A DNA stretch of 64,000 nucleotides from Akebia trifoliata (GCA_017979445.1 CM030711.1:39610757-39674756), one strand, 5' to 3'; shown: positions 1 to 11,992, numbered from the stretch's first letter. Notes: generated by a model not told the origin, from the sequence alone. Program-made: numbers and translations.

Positions 1-1150
1 TTGGAAGCTTTGTAAACCGCTTATGTTGTTGTAATTAAACTTGTTCATTGGTCGAAACATTGATGACGATCGGGTTGATGGCGCTGGAGAGAACATAGAA
101 TAAAATAGATTGTCTCTGAATTTGCCTTAATCTCTATCCATCGGCCTCCATCCTCAAAATCGCTAGGTAAAGGTGACAAATTTTTTTTTTGTTTTCTCAA
201 AATGTCTTCGACTGATTGAACCCTCAAAGGTATGGCTTCATGGTGCTGAATCGTAACGCAACAAACGTTAACTCAATTTGAGTACATTATTCGAATGAGA
301 AAATTTGGGTTTGATATCTATTATTAAGTTGTTGGGTTTTTTTGAATAAAAAATCATTAGACTGGATAAGAAACAATAGTTGAATATTTTTTTTTACTAA
401 TAAACATCGCGGTTATTCATTTGTTTTCTTTTTGAGTCGTTATTGTCACACCGATTTTACGTATAGCACGTCATCAAAGTATTGGTATTGTTTTCGAATG
501 TATAAATTAGTGTAGCAATAGATTTTTTTTTAGTAATAGTTTTTTTTTTAATTCAATTTGTTCAATTTTCTTGATAATTTATTTAGCAATAGTTAATAAT
601 AGGTTTCGTCAAAAAAAAAAAATTCAATCAATTTGATTTATAAGAGAATCGTCGCCCCTTATCCCTACAACTCTCATTTTAATTTTGATTTAATATTCAT
701 TTAAATCTTGAATTATTTTGGGTCGCTTATAATGACCCTTGATTGGACCATATAAAAAAATCTATTTGGTTTGGACTAAAGATTATGCATGTTTCAATGA
801 TTTGACCCAATTATTAGACTTTGTGTTGATTGCCTATCCAATGTGCCATAACCTTGATTGATTAATATGATGGGATATGATTGGATTGGTATTTGTCTTG
901 ATGTAATACACATGTTGTAATGATATGATCAGGCCCATGGGCCCATTTGTTTGAAAAAGGTCCCGGGCACACCCCACCTTGTTTCGTACACACCACTAGC
1001 ACGTTTATTGCTTTGCACGCTTGCATATCCCTTATAGTCAACGTGGCACTAGTGCGTGGCCCAGTCACCTTGGAGATGCGACGTCATTCATAAAAACCAC
1101 AACTCTAGTCATGTATCTTAGGGTATATAAAACTGGGGCATCAGTACCAT
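1..1150. other. AT-rich non-coding DNA, no gene seen
   Basis: I see no open frame with family character, no RNA gene and no clear element ends here. Homopolymer T and A runs are common. A TATA-like string lies at 1124-1131, next to the degenerate repeats that follow. It might be an old LTR promoter, but nothing else supports that. Confidence 0.5.
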
Positions 1151-1154
1151 TCGA

Positions 1155-1565
1155 TCAACTGACACTAAAAGGTATATCGATGCACCCAGGCTGGAGTGAC
1201 CTGAGCCTTTGTCTTATTGTAAGCTGCAAAGTCACATGTCCCGATCGCCAACCCTAGACTCGTACCTATACGGTGTATCAAAGTTCACCAATTGCACTTC
1301 TTGATCAAAATCAGTACCTAAGCGAGATCCTGCCCCGTTGTACCCTACTGTACGAGGGGGATAGACAACGTCTATTCTAGACAAGAGGTATTTAAGTGGG
1401 CCCTTGCTCAGCATTGTACGCCACCTCTCAACTAAGGATTAAACTAGTTGCTTTTTGACTTCACAGATTAAAGTTTGAGCCTTAGATTATCACCTATACG
1501 ATATATCAAATAAAGTCACCACGTATCAAGAGGTATATAGGTGCACTTGGGCAAGAGTGGCCAGA
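1155..1565 (+). repeat. degenerate repeated motif of about 35 bp, three copies
   Basis: A motif of the form AAGAGGTATATAGGTGCAC followed by CTYGGGCAAGAGTGGCC occurs three times, near 1168, 1384 and 1528. A second motif, CTATACGGTGTATCAAAG, occurs near 1266 and, diverged, near 1495. Spacing is irregular and no coding frame runs through. The block could be the decayed interior of an LTR or untranslated region. Family not recognised. Confidence 0.4.
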
Positions 1566-2040
1566 TAAATTGCATTGCACGTAGTAAACCTAGAGTCTAG
1601 AAACCTCCCTATAGGTCAAGACTCGAACTTATCGTGGGTGTTCCCGGGTTGTTTATTGGAAATGGAGCTTACAAATGATGAGATCAGGAATGTACGATTT
1701 TGTTCTCTATGAGTAATCTTTTTGTTTAAACCTGATTCGCAATTATTGTATTACTGGTTGCACCAACCCAATAAAGAGTCCATTTTAAAAAACTTGGCAA
1801 TGGTTCATAGTGACCCAATCTATCTCAATCCAAATGGATTGGACCATTTAAATCAAAATGAAATTCAAACTCTTTACTAATTCGGGTTTCAACCCATTTT
1901 AAAAGAAGAAAAATATTTTTCAGAAGAAGAATATTTTTCAAAAAAATATTTTCCAAAAGAAAATACTTTCTAAAAGAAAAGAAAATGAAGGAAAAATGAT
2001 TTACAAATGATTTAGTCTTTCATAGAAAAATGACTTACAA
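1566..2040. other. non-coding spacer with purine-rich short repeats
   Basis: Around 1895-2000 the motif GAAGAAAAATATTTTTC recurs in slightly changed form. No gene or element end was seen. If the Tat element downstream ever had a 5' LTR and primer binding site, they should lie hereabouts. I find neither. Confidence 0.4.
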
Positions 2041-2060
2041 AGATATATTTTACATGGACC

Positions 2061-3263
2061 TTGAAAATGTACGAAAATACCCTTTTGTGTCAAACCAGGA
2101 TGCTAGCCGCAGGCAATAACCCAATCAAACAATTGGTCAAAACAACCATCATGGGGATGCACCCTATAGAGAAAATCAACTTCGGGAAATTCATATTGAG
2201 ATGTACTCTATACTTCTACGAGTTTGAGATAAACTGGAACCTCTTACATGCTATAGCTAAACATTGGAACCTTTACCTTCACATATTCCATATTGGGCAT
2301 ATGCACTTGTGTCCTACTTACGAAAATTATTGTAGCATCATGGGGATATTCGTTTCAAGACCTCTAATCAGGCCCTCATTGAAAACAGGATATTCTGGTG
2401 ATACAAGACTAAACATTTCAAAGGAAAAAAGTTAAGGCCCTAGTCCATAACGGGAGATTGGATTTAATACCTTTACTAGGCCCATATCACTCCTGTAGTC
2501 ATCCCGTCAATGTAAAACCAGAAACTTGATAAGCCACTAGAGATTACCATCTGTGCTTAGGAATCTTAGCCCAATACATGCTGACTTCCAAAAGTAATGG
2601 CCAAACCATCCCTGAGTCTTTCATAGATATAGCCACTCAAATTTCAAGGAAAGCTAACCCTGTACCTCTCATCCTAGTTGAAACTTTCTCGGAACTAAAT
2701 GCCATAAAGAATGGTGAGGGAGGAAGCTTCAAAGGAAGCCCCCACCTGCTCTATATGTGGCTTTCTAACCGTCTCAAAATTATAGATATTCCTTCAAACC
2801 TTGAATATGGGCCAAAACACTTTTTCAAAAGGAACCTGTTAGTGAATCATGACTCAATTAAGGCTTGGAGTAAATGGTTGGATTCTCACCTTGGCCGTCA
2901 TATCAGTTTAAGATGTCCTTGGTAGATAACTGGTCCCCTGTTCTAGGAACCAAAGAATCCTCCTACATCCATATGATCGATTTGGAAGAAACATCTTTTT
3001 ACAAGCTTGAATTAATCCTAGAACAGTACGACATACCTATAAAATCTTCTTTGCCTCAACACAAAGACTTCGTTCCTCTCGAGTCATTGACTGAAAAGTT
3101 AGTGCATCTCATCGAGAAGACTTGGAACAAACGTACCTTAGGGTACCCAGGTAGACCAGTAGAATTCAAAGAGCCAATTGTTAGAGCCAAGAGGAGCAAG
3201 CCAAATAGTTCAAGTAATCCTAATGACCATCAAGACAGGGCCAAACGTCCATGTAAAAAATAG
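2061..3263 (+). pseudogene. Tat/Ogre-type ORF1 relic (protein upstream of gag)
   Basis: Three overlapping open pieces (2061-2435, 2578-2925, 2874-3263) together resemble the poorly characterised ORF1 protein found before gag in Ogre/Tat elements. That protein shares features with plant mobile-domain-like proteins. Visible signs are a His-rich stretch ending HLCPTYENYCSIMG near residue 100, the pattern GSPHLLYMWL, and RHISLRCPW just before the second piece stops. The next piece overlaps it in a shifted frame and ends in a basic Lys/Arg-rich tail. Stops and at least two frameshifts make it non-functional. Assignment rests on remembered motif pattern and position; its function is unknown even in intact elements. 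Confidence 0.55.
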
Positions 3264-3536
3264 TTAAAACCAAAAATGTGTTATTCAATGAATTTTCAAT
3301 AGTCCAATAAAGCTTTTTCTTTTGAATAAATATTTATTTTGAATGAACGTTACATGAATGGATTATTTAATGATTGGTGCACAACTTCAATAAAATGACT
3401 CATTAAAATGTTATAAATGGGGTAACACTGAAATTGATTAAATTTATCTTTGATGGGATCATATAGGATTATCATTGCGCCCAAACTCAAGCGTCCACCT
3501 CCTAGTTGGAGTCGTAAGTCCAGTTTGTTAGAATGA
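3264..3536 (+). other. spacer between ORF1 and gag of the Tat element
   Basis: This is an AT-rich non-coding interval. In intact elements the ORF1-gag spacer may hold splice or translation signals, but I can point to none here. Confidence 0.4.
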
Positions 3537-5001
3537 ATGACAGCACCAGGTCAAAAGGCAGAAATGACTTCAGAGTCTGAGTTTACAGAGATCCGTAAGA
3601 TTTTGACAGCCTTTGCCAATGATATCAATAGTATAAGAGGCAAAGTGGAAGTTTTAGAATAAATTTCAGAATCAACGGGCAATCCCCTTAACGTTCTAAA
3701 AGGAAAAAGGGTATAAGAGAATACAACGAGACGTGTACATGAGGTTTTTGAACTTGACGGAGATAAAAAAAATATTTCAATGAAAATCCGATGTTAACCA
3801 ACAGGATGTCTCAGTTGGAGTCTACCTTGAAGTGTATAAAGGGTATCGATGAAATTACAGCAAGCATTGAAACTTTGAATCGTATCCCTAAAATCCAATT
3901 GCTAGAAAAATTTGTGATGCCTGAAATGGACAAGTTCAGTGGGGTAGGTTGTGAAAAAATGCATCTTAAGGTGTATGTTACTAACATGCGTACTATGGGG
4001 CTCAGTGATAAACAGATGACATTGCTATTTCAACAGACTCTATCACGATCAGCTCTACGATGGTTGATGTCTCAAAATCCAACTACAGTAGGTACAAGGA
4101 AGAAAATGTCAAAGGCTTTCTAGAATAAGCATAAGTACAGCACCAAGATTGAAACTTCAAAAAGGGATTTGGAGTCAATTAAACAGAAGAAGGGGACCCA
4201 TTTACTAATTTCATTAGCTATTGAAGAGCCAAGGCTGCCCAAATGTGAAATCGACCCTCAAAGAAGGAACAAGTGGCAATTATCTTGAAAAACCTTACAC
4301 AAGGCTACGCTCAGCACCTAGTCACTCAATATCTCCCTACTTTTGAGTTTTTATTACAAGTCGAAAGCCAAATCGAGGATGTCTTTGCCTCTGGGGTTCT
4401 TTCTAAGCCATCGGACAATAAATCTAAGAAACCCTATATTCCCAAACCCAGTACCAAACATCTTCACATAGCCAACACATCAACTATCCCAGTTCAGCAT
4501 CCAGTCCGGACCAATAATCAAACTCACCCAAGTCAACCCTGAACTCCGCATCAATTTACCAATCTAGGGATGACTCTTACCATAGCCTTTCAAAAATTGT
4601 TGAAAAAATGGCTTCTTACCCCGATCCAACCCCGGCCTTTGCCAGATCCCTTGCCAACCGGACATAATCCGAACTTATTTTGCGAATTCCATCAAAATCC
4701 TGGCCATCACACTGATCGATGTATCACCTTGTGTCATGTCATTCAAAACCTTATTGATAACAAAAAGGTCACAATCCCTAGCCCAACATCACCAAATGTC
4801 ACTACTAATCCATTACGTGCCTATCAACCTCCACCAACCCTGAACATGGTTTCCAACACCCAATTACCATTTGATCATGTATCTCTCATCCATCCCATCC
4901 AAGTCAAACCACCAAGTTTCCCCATCGTCGGAATAGATTTCATCGACAAAGTCCTCACCACAAGCTATGAGCCATTCAATCTACTCTCAGATGATACATA
5001 A
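3537..5001 (+). pseudogene. Tat gag (capsid and nucleocapsid) pseudogene
   Basis: The likely start is the ATG at 3537, which opens a short charged N-terminal region that stops after about 42 codons. The capsid-like part follows at 3791-4330. It has the family pattern FVMPEMDKFSG, then a segment ending in an ALRWLMS-like motif. A stop lies where the family continues with F-x-x-QYKYN. The C-terminal piece (4570-5001) carries the compact zinc-binding motif C-x2-H-x4-H-x4-C at 4681-4722, typical of Tat gag. At least three stops or frameshifts break it. It would have formed the virus-like particle and packaged element RNA. Confidence 0.75.
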
Positions 5002-5089
5002 TGTCTATCCCCACCTTGTTACAGTAGCCCCGCATTCATTAGTTACCAATTGGCTCAAATGAACCCAAAAAGCCTTGTCTTTTTGACAA

Positions 5090-5925
5090 ATGAATATTCA
5101 TGAGTCTTTCTCCCTCTCCTGTGATAAAGTTAGACATATGACCCGAGGGAAAAGATTCTTTAAGCCATCAGAACTTCGTGTTGACAATCCTGCAGTCTTG
5201 GTGAGAAAAGAAATAGATCCCATTAGAGAGAATATCGAAGAAGATGACTGTGTGATCAAGCAGTTGAAGATATCAGGGGCCAATATCTCAGTTTGGGGTT
5301 TGCTCATGGCTTTCACTACCCATAAGGAAGTTGTTCTCCAAACACTAAGTACAGCTCAAGTTTCACTCGATACTTCTCCGAATCAACTGGCCAATATAGT
5401 AGAGGCAACTTATGTGGAAAACATATTATCTTTCTCAGACTCAGATCTCCGAAAAGAAAAAGTGAGCCACACTAAATCGTTACACATTACGGTCAACTAC
5501 AATAAGATGAGGGAATATCTAGTTTTAATTGATAATGGAAGTGCACTAAATGTTTGTCCTTTGAAGACTGCTACTTGTCTTGGGTTTAAAGTTGAAGATC
5601 TCAAGCCCACTAATTAGGGTGTTAGGGCATATGATAACACCAAAAGGAATGTACTGGGTATTTTGCACCTTCGATTGTCCACAGGCATAGCTGAATTTCC
5701 TGTAGAATTTTAGGTTATAGACATCCAGTCATCTTTTAATCTATTATTAAGAAGACCATGGCTACAACAAATCAAAGCCATACCTTCTACGCTACATCAA
5801 AAGATTAAATTTATTAAAGATGGACTAGTAATCACCCTTCATGGAGATCTTGAGATTGTGGGAATTGTAAACAGTACTGAAGCTAAGAGTGAGCCATTCC
5901 TTGAGATTTAGCCAGAATAACAAGG
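5090..5925 (+). pseudogene. Tat retropepsin-like protease region
   Basis: An aspartic protease domain would have cleaved the Gag-Pol polyprotein. The active-site motif reads LIDNGSALNVCPL, with the catalytic Asp codon at 5530-5532. The frame stops after 5617, but sequence past the stop continues the family pattern through FNLLLRRPWLQ (GRPW box, first Gly replaced by Arg) and a conserved LHQKIKF stretch near 5800. At least two in-frame stops follow (one at about 5712). It is inactive as it stands. Confidence 0.75.
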
Positions 5926-5999
5926 GGTAGAGTGGGTTTGAATTCGAGAAGATCTACTTAGTCCAATGGGATCATTCGGTGAAAGAGTATTTCCCAATT

Positions 6000-6353
6000 G
6001 AAAATACCTCTAATTGTTATATGGCTAACATGTTCAAGAACATGAGATTTTTTCCTGATATGGGCCTAGGTCGTAGGTAGCAAGGTATTAAAGATGCACC
6101 AGCAATCAAGGAAGTCTTCGGCACATTCAAGTTGGGGTATGAACCTATTAAGGAAGATTGGACCCAATATTGGAAGACAAAATGGGACAAGACAATCGCA
6201 AAAAGGCAAGGACATACCACGAATCTACGGAAAATGAAACCTTATCGTAAGACCCTTAATGGATATTTCATGAAAGAATGAGAAGACTTCCGATACTGTG
6301 GGTTCCTAGAGCCATTTATTGATCACATCACGGGTACTCGTCTGCCAGGATTT
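6000..6353 (+). pseudogene. pol linker between protease and RT, left part
   Basis: The translation shows MFKNMRFFPDMGLG, the G-patch-like motif that often lies between protease and RT in Tat elements. It is followed by a charged region and then HITGTRLPGF, where the minus-strand solo LTR interrupts it. The remaining part resumes at 8114. Stops occur at about 6078 and 6280. This region has no known enzymatic role. Confidence 0.6.
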
Positions 6354-6945
6354 TGAAAGTGCCCTCGATCCGCGGGGTGCGCGGATCCGCTTTTGACTTT
6401 TGAGGTTTGGGAGTCGTTACCTAGTTATTACGGTCTAGGAACCGATCATTGACTCTAAAAATACAAGTCTGGGGATCACGTTACAGGGTTGGAAGGTGTT
6501 AGGCACCAACCCCGCCTGGTAAATGCCGATCTCTACTTCTTCCCAAAAATCGGTTACATTGCAAAATAGAACAAAAATAATAAATAATTATAATAATAAA
6601 AAAATATAAAAGAAAGTTACCTCGCCGATTACAACGATTCCCTCAGCACCAGCGAAGAGTATCTACGTATGTATTTCCTTGCTATTCGCCCATCACCGGA
6701 TTTGATTTCTGATCTCCAAGTTGAGATATCTTCTTCTTAGATCAGTGAGTTTTCTGATTTTTTTTTAATAGATTTGAAGGTGTTTTGGAAAGGTTTTTGG
6801 GTGTTTTTTGAGCTAAATTTGAAGTATATTTGTTAGGTAAGGAGTTAGGACTTCAAAATTAAGGTTTTGGGAAGGTTGGGGAGGCTTCTTGACCTACTTT
6901 TCCTAGGATTTATGATTTGATACAAAAATAGGGTGTGATGACCCC

Positions 6946-6953
6946 TATTTATA
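6946..6953 (-). promoter_or_regulatory. TATA box of solo LTR A
   Basis: TATAAATA on the minus strand in the middle of the LTR, the usual place for the U3 promoter. It points away from the host element's pol genes. Confidence 0.5.
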
Positions 6954-6964
6954 GATTTTTTTAA

Positions 6965-7160
6965 GGGTTGATTTGGATAGAATTAGTGTTTAATTAGAAT
7001 TCTTTTAGTTAGAGTTGTATTTTAGTTAGAATTGTTTTAGGTAGAGTTGTATTTTAATTAGAAATATTTTAGGTAAAGTTATATTTTAATTAGAATTGTT
7101 TTAGGTAGAGTTATATTTTAGTTAGAATTCTATTAAATAGAGTTATTATTTAATTAGAAC
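6965..7160. repeat. short tandem repeat inside solo LTR A
   Basis: A unit of about 37 bp with the core TTTTAGGTAGAGTTGTATTTTA repeats about five times with substitutions. The inverted LTR copy near 17290 lacks this expansion, which helps explain why copy A is longer. Confidence 0.6.
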
Positions 7161-8113
7161 TCTATTAGGATTTTGACTTTTGATCTTATTTAGTTGACTT
7201 TAAGATTTTGATTTTAGTCTTAATTGATTGACTTCAATATCTTGACTTTAGTCTTACTTAATCGACTTTAATTTTGACTTTAGTCTTACTTGATTGACTT
7301 TAATACCTTGACTTTGGTCTTGCTTGATTGACTTTAATTTTTTTTTGAGAACCCCCTTCTATTATATCTTTAATTCTTTAGACCCCCAAATGGTCCTTGA
7401 ATAAATATCTTAGCAACTCTCAACAATTTTGCCTGAAAACATGATTGATCGGTTTTTTTAGTTTAAATTTTTAAATTAATTTTATTAATGTTTCACTTTA
7501 ATTATTTAATATTTTATTTATTAATTTCAAAAATTTTAATTATGAAAATTGTGAAATTATCGTTTTACCCCCAAAAAGGATTTTTCACATTTTAAGTCAG
7601 TTTTTGATGTTCTAGGATGTTTTAAAATTGATTTTTCGTAAAGAATTCAATGAAAATATTGGTTTGTGTCATTTATGAAGTTTTTTGTGTGAAATAATCA
7701 TGAACTTTCTGAGGGGTATTTTCGTAATTTTATCGAATTCTGTGAAAATTGGCGAAACGATTTATTTGGTTTGGATTTGTTACTTTATGTCTTTGAATGA
7801 GTTTTCCTAAGCGTAACGTAGGCTCTAGGGTTGTTTTGATGTTAGGGGTATTTTGATAATTTAATCATTTTTAGTGATTTTTATCGTAAAGCTTCTTTTT
7901 GTCTTAAAATGATGATTTCTAAGTTTTTGGGGTTATATTTTCCTAGCGTAGTGCGATTTCTACAGTTTTGTCAGTTCGAGATACCTCATCCGGATTTCTG
8001 AAATTTATCTGGTAACAAAATAAAGTATTGGAATAAACATCCATTACTGGGAACCGTTGCAATCGGATTGACAAGTTGATTAATCAGGCGAGTGCAAAAA
8101 TGGGGTGTCTACA

Positions 8114-8556
8114 GGTTTGAAATCTTCTTTGGTATGGATTGGCCTGAAAAGGAAGCAAGCACATGAGTGAAAGAAAAGGAAACTGAAGACTGACAACTCA
8201 ACCTGGACTCCCTCAACATTGATCAGTTATTCATTGAAGATAATATTGTCTTAGTATTGTCAGTTGGGAATGAGACCTCAAACCCCCAGTCTGTAATCGA
8301 ACCCGCGGTCAGGTTTCTGGCTAATTATCATGTAATGAATCTTGTGTTACATGTCGAAACTAGTTCTGTCAATCCTATTGGTCCTATTCAATCCGACAAG
8401 TCTGGTAAGTCTTTTATTTATGTTGAGTCAAGTAAGTTAGTTGTCTCTGCTGAGTCAAGTGAGTCTGTTATTTCTAATGAGTCTATTTTTCCTACTGAGT
8501 CCAGTGAGTCTATTAAGTCTGCAATGAGTCCTGTTACCCCATCTATTTTCAATTAA
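8114..8556 (+). pseudogene. pol linker between protease and RT, right part
   Basis: The host frame resumes after solo LTR A with GFEIFFGMDWPEKEA and soon reaches a stop. The open part 8257-8556 is rich in repeated Ser-Glu-Ser (motif ESSES), partly from a local repeat of GTGAGTCTGTT-like units near 8400-8530. Such low-complexity linkers are common before Tat RT domains. No function can be assigned. Confidence 0.5.
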
Positions 8557-9636
8557 ACGAAAGAAATTTTTGATTACCTTGAGCGCAATGATAATTTAAC
8601 TAACAAACTAGCTTCGGAAGGAGAATCTTTTAACGAAGAACCTCCCCCTGAAATAATCAAATTACTTGAACTAGAAAATGAACGTCGGGCTCAACCTCTA
8701 ATAGAGAAAATAAAGATTATCAACCTCGACATAAAAGAAAGTTCTCAAGAGATTCGGATTGGGATCACCTTATCTCCCGATGAACGCAAAGGGATAGTAA
8801 ACTTACTTAGAAAGTTCAAAGACGTGTTCGCGTGGTCTTAAGAGGACATGCTTAGAGTAAGCACAGATATTGTTCAACATCGAATTCCATTATATCCTGA
8901 TGCTCGACCAATTAAACAAAAATTTCGACATATAAAGTCGAAATGGACTCTAAAGATTAAAGAAGAAGTTACAAAGCATATTAACACTGGATTTTTGAAA
9001 GTAGTAGAATACCCTTAGTGGATTGCTAATGTCGTCCCAGTACCTAAAAATGATGGAAAAATCAGAATGTGTGTAGACTTTAGAGACCTAATCAAAGCAA
9101 GTCCAATAGACAGTTTTCCTTTACCACACATAGATGTTCTAGTGGATAGTACGGCAGGGCATACTTTGTTGTCCTTCATGGATGATTTTTTAGGGTACAA
9201 TCAGATAAAAATGGATTCTCGGGATATGCAAAAAATATCTTTCATCACACAGTGGGAAACATTTTGCTAAAAGATTATGCATTTTAGTTTGAAGAACGCC
9301 AGAGTCACCTATAAAAGAGCAGCTACGACTTTACTACATGACTTGATACACAAAGAAGTCGAAGTCTATGTAGATGATATAATAGTCAAGTCTAAGGAAC
9401 GCCTGGAGCACGTTGCTGCACTAGAAAAATTTCTCACAAGGATTCAAAAGTACCAACTCCGACTCAATCCGCAGAAATGTGTATTTGGAATAACTTTTGA
9501 AAAATTATTGGGATTTGTTGTCGATCAAAGAGGGATCAAAGTAAATCCTATAAAGATTAAAGTTATCCAAGAAATGCCACCGCTTGAGACTGAAAACTTA
9601 TTTTCAATCTTCTCAAGAAGAATTAACCAACAGTTT
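8557..9636 (+). pseudogene. Tat reverse transcriptase pseudogene
   Basis: This domain would copy element RNA to cDNA. Visible family signs are the FKDVFAWS motif at the N-terminus, VPVPKNDGKIRMCVDFRDL near 9040-9090, LSFMDDFLGYNQI (the family usually has FMDGFSGYNQI), and YVDD at 9367-9378 with both catalytic Asp kept. In-frame stops fall near 8839, 9016 and 9268. After the ETEN motif near 9595 the thumb region is collapsed: a deletion joins it almost directly to the connection region at about 9636. It cannot be functional. Confidence 0.85.
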
Positions 9637-10070
9637 GGAATGAATAATGTCAAAAGGCTTTCGATCATGTCAAGGAATATCTCTTGAACCCTCCTATTTC
9701 AGTTCCACCTACACCGGGTGAACCACTTCTTCTTTATCTGTCAATCACAAAAGAAACTATGGGATGCATGCTTGCACAGTATGACAAAAATAATCAGAAA
9801 GAAATGACCATTTACTATATCAGCAAAAAGATGTTAGAGTATGAACGAAAGTATTCGACCCTCAAAAAAACTTGCTTGGCACTGGTATGGGCTACTCAGA
9901 GACTCCGGCACTATATGTTATCTTATTCAATTATCTTATTATCTCGGATGGATCCTCTAAAATATCTCTTCGAGAAACCGACATTGATAGGGAGAACCGC
10001 ACAGTGATTATTGTAGTTATCAAAATTTGATATCACGCATATTACGTAGAAATCTATCAAGAGGAGAGCT
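9637..10070 (+). pseudogene. Tat RNase H (first, gypsy-type) pseudogene
   Basis: The frame begins with TVWNE, a stop codon, then KAFDHVKEYL and an open segment LLLYLSITKETMGCMLAQ. It runs through ISKKMLEYERKYS and ends near KYLFEKPTLIGR, all conserved in the RNase H that directly follows RT in Ty3/gypsy elements. The domain would remove RNA from the hybrid during reverse transcription. Stops after 9660 and at 10005-10007 inactivate it. Confidence 0.75.
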
Positions 10071-10628
10071 GTGACAGAATACTTGGCAGATCATCCAGTG
10101 GTAGAAGGAATAAGGCCTGTTGATAAGTTCCCAGATGAGAATACCTTGCATGTTGAAGAAGAACCGCAGAATCAAACATGCCACATTCCTATTGCTATTA
10201 AGTTAACTTTCTCCAATACCCATAATACAGCTGAATATGAAGTGTGCATCACTGGGCTTGAAGCTGCTTTGAATTTAGGCATTACAGAAATTGAAGTTTT
10301 TAGGGATTCAGCCTTGGTCATACATCAGTCATTGGAAGAATGGAAAACTAAGGATGAAAAGTTAAAATCTTATCATGAGTATATGTTAAACTTAGTGAGT
10401 AAGTTTAAAACTATCATGTTTCAACACCTGTCAAGGGAAGATAATAGATTTGCCAACACATTAGCCACTCTCTTTTCAATGATCTATTTGTCCCCTAGCA
10501 TGGAATGGAGGCCGATCACCATTGAAGTCAATGACAAACCTGTATATTGTTACCAGATCAACATTGCTACTCGATTGCCTAATAAAAAGCTATGGTATAC
10601 AGATGTCAAAAGAGTATTGAAAAAATAA
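10071..10628 (+). pseudogene. second (archaeal-type) RNase H of the Tat element, N-part deleted
   Basis: The motifs YLADHPV, then NTAEYEVCITGLEAAL and FRDSALVIHQSLEEW identify the extra RNase H domain that defines the Tat lineage. The start of the domain, which in intact members holds the first catalytic Asp in a YFDGA-type strand, is missing. The frame jumps from an acidic linker (LHVEEEPQ) straight to IPIAIKL. The domain is truncated internally without breaking the frame and is presumably inactive. Confidence 0.75.
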
Positions 10629-10846
10629 GAATTTTCAGAAGAAGCATCGAGAAATGAATAACAAACCCTACTAAGCTTAGCATTTCAATTTATCATGTGC
10701 GTAGGAAGTTTATACAAAAGGTCTTATGATGGGATTCATTTGTCATGTGTTGATGAAGATCAAGCTGAACAGATAATGGTTGAACTACATTCAGGAGACT
10801 ATGGTCCTCACATGAGTGGGAAAATGTTAGCCAAAAGAATTATGAG
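10629..10846 (+). pseudogene. Tat integrase, N-terminal part
   Basis: The open piece from 10695 reads LYKRSYDGIHLSCV, then GPHMSGKMLAKRIM, the usual approach to the zinc-binding domain. It is cut at 10846 by solo LTR B. The frame resumes cleanly at 12957. Confidence 0.8.
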
Positions 10847-11039
10847 TGTAGACACCCCAATTTGTACGAACCTGTTAAGAAAATCCAAATTTCCTCGAAT
10901 TGATTCCGATTTAGAACTCAAGATTTTCGATGGACCCGCATTGCTACTTAGCATCATTTTCATGCATACATGCATCATGTCATATAGTTTGCATGCTCAA
11001 CCTTGTCCCTAACTCACTCCAAATTCGTATTCATTCTTC

Positions 11040-11300
11040 ATTAACCAATCCATTACCCATACCCTCATCATGGTCCACTCCCTAACCAAATCTAAGCCCA
11101 AAACAAAGTCCATATTTTAACCTAAATTCAAATTCATTATCTAAGTCCTAAACCCAATTACCCAAATCCATTACCTAGCCCAACCTAAGCCCAAAACCCA
11201 ATGTCATTCTAAACCCATAAACTAAGTCCATGTCCTAACCCAAATCCAAGTCCATATCCTAACCCAAACCCAAGCCTACTCCAAGTCCATTCTCTCACCC
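11040..11300. repeat. simple-repeat tract in solo LTR B
   Basis: This is a C/A-rich tract in which AACCCAAATCCAAGTCC-like units recur many times with changes. It is part of the LTR's U3 region and has no coding capacity. Confidence 0.5.
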
Positions 11301-11520
11301 CTTCATAAGATGACACATGTTGATACCGCATAAGCCCCCAATACCCAATGCATCATCTAATTGGAGGGTCAACTTCCCTTTTGTGAAAACTCAAGAATGC
11401 CCTTCTCAAAAAGTTTAGTCAAACCAAAAAGGTTATTTGGTCTTTGGTAATAATCCATAAAAATGAGAGAACTTCCCATTATGCCCTCAAAAGGTGGGAA
11501 TCTCCAAGTACATACATGGA

Positions 11521-11815
11521 GTTCTCCCATTGGTCCATTTTAAAAAAATACTTCCACCCTTATTTTATGAGTTATTTATAAATGAACCAAGGTCTACTTT
11601 TCACCTACCACTCCACCTTTACACATGTCATTCTCCTACTCACCCTCCTAAAATTACTTTTGTTCTCCTATTGGCCCATTTCAAAATTATACTTCCACCC
11701 TTGCTTTATTTGTTATTTACAAATGAACCAAGATCTACTTTTTACCTACCACTCCATCTTTACACATGTCACTCCCTTATTCACCCTCCCAAAAGTACTT
11801 TTGTTCTCTCATCTC
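11521..11815 (+). repeat. 141-bp tandem duplication in solo LTR B
   Basis: The string GTTCTCCCATTGG starts at 11521 and recurs at 11662 and, partly, at 11803, a constant 141-bp spacing. Because 141 is divisible by three, two overlapping frames stay open across it. They have no family resemblance and I do not call them genes. Confidence 0.8.
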
Positions 11816-11984
11816 TATTTACCAAAAAACCAAAGATCAAAGAATGTTTTTAGGGTTCCTTCACAAATGTCATCTTTACCCTCATACAAATGAAAAATCC
11901 AAAAAGAAATAACATAAATCCCATGTCCATTTTCTTTATTTTTAAGACTGGACCACTTTATCCCCAAAATTTCTCCAAAAACTC

Positions 11985-11992
11985 TATAAATA
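11985..11992 (+). promoter_or_regulatory. TATA box of solo LTR B
   Basis: TATAAATA lies about 970 bp before the LTR end, in CTCTATAAATACC context, as expected for the LTR promoter. Confidence 0.5.

Larger units (their letters stand above)
6354..8113 (-). mobile_element. solo LTR A, Tat-type, inserted in reverse in pol
   Basis: On the minus strand the LTR starts TGTAGACACCCC (ending at 8113) and ends CTTTCA at 6354, giving 1760 bp. The flanks are GATTT (6349-6353) and GGTTT (8114-8118), a 5-bp target duplication with one mismatch. Removing the LTR and one flank restores the host frame as P-G-F-E-I. A minus-strand TATA box lies at 6946-6953. The LTR is homologous to the inverted copy at 16519-17796: the 70 bases at the TTTCA end look about 90 percent alike by eye. 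No internal domains remain, so it formed by LTR-LTR recombination or is a remnant of it. Confidence 0.85.

Noticed and set aside
11494..11893. Two overlapping plus-strand frames as small membrane-protein genes
   Set aside because: They lie in solo LTR B over a 141-bp duplication, are kept open by its length, and have low-complexity composition.
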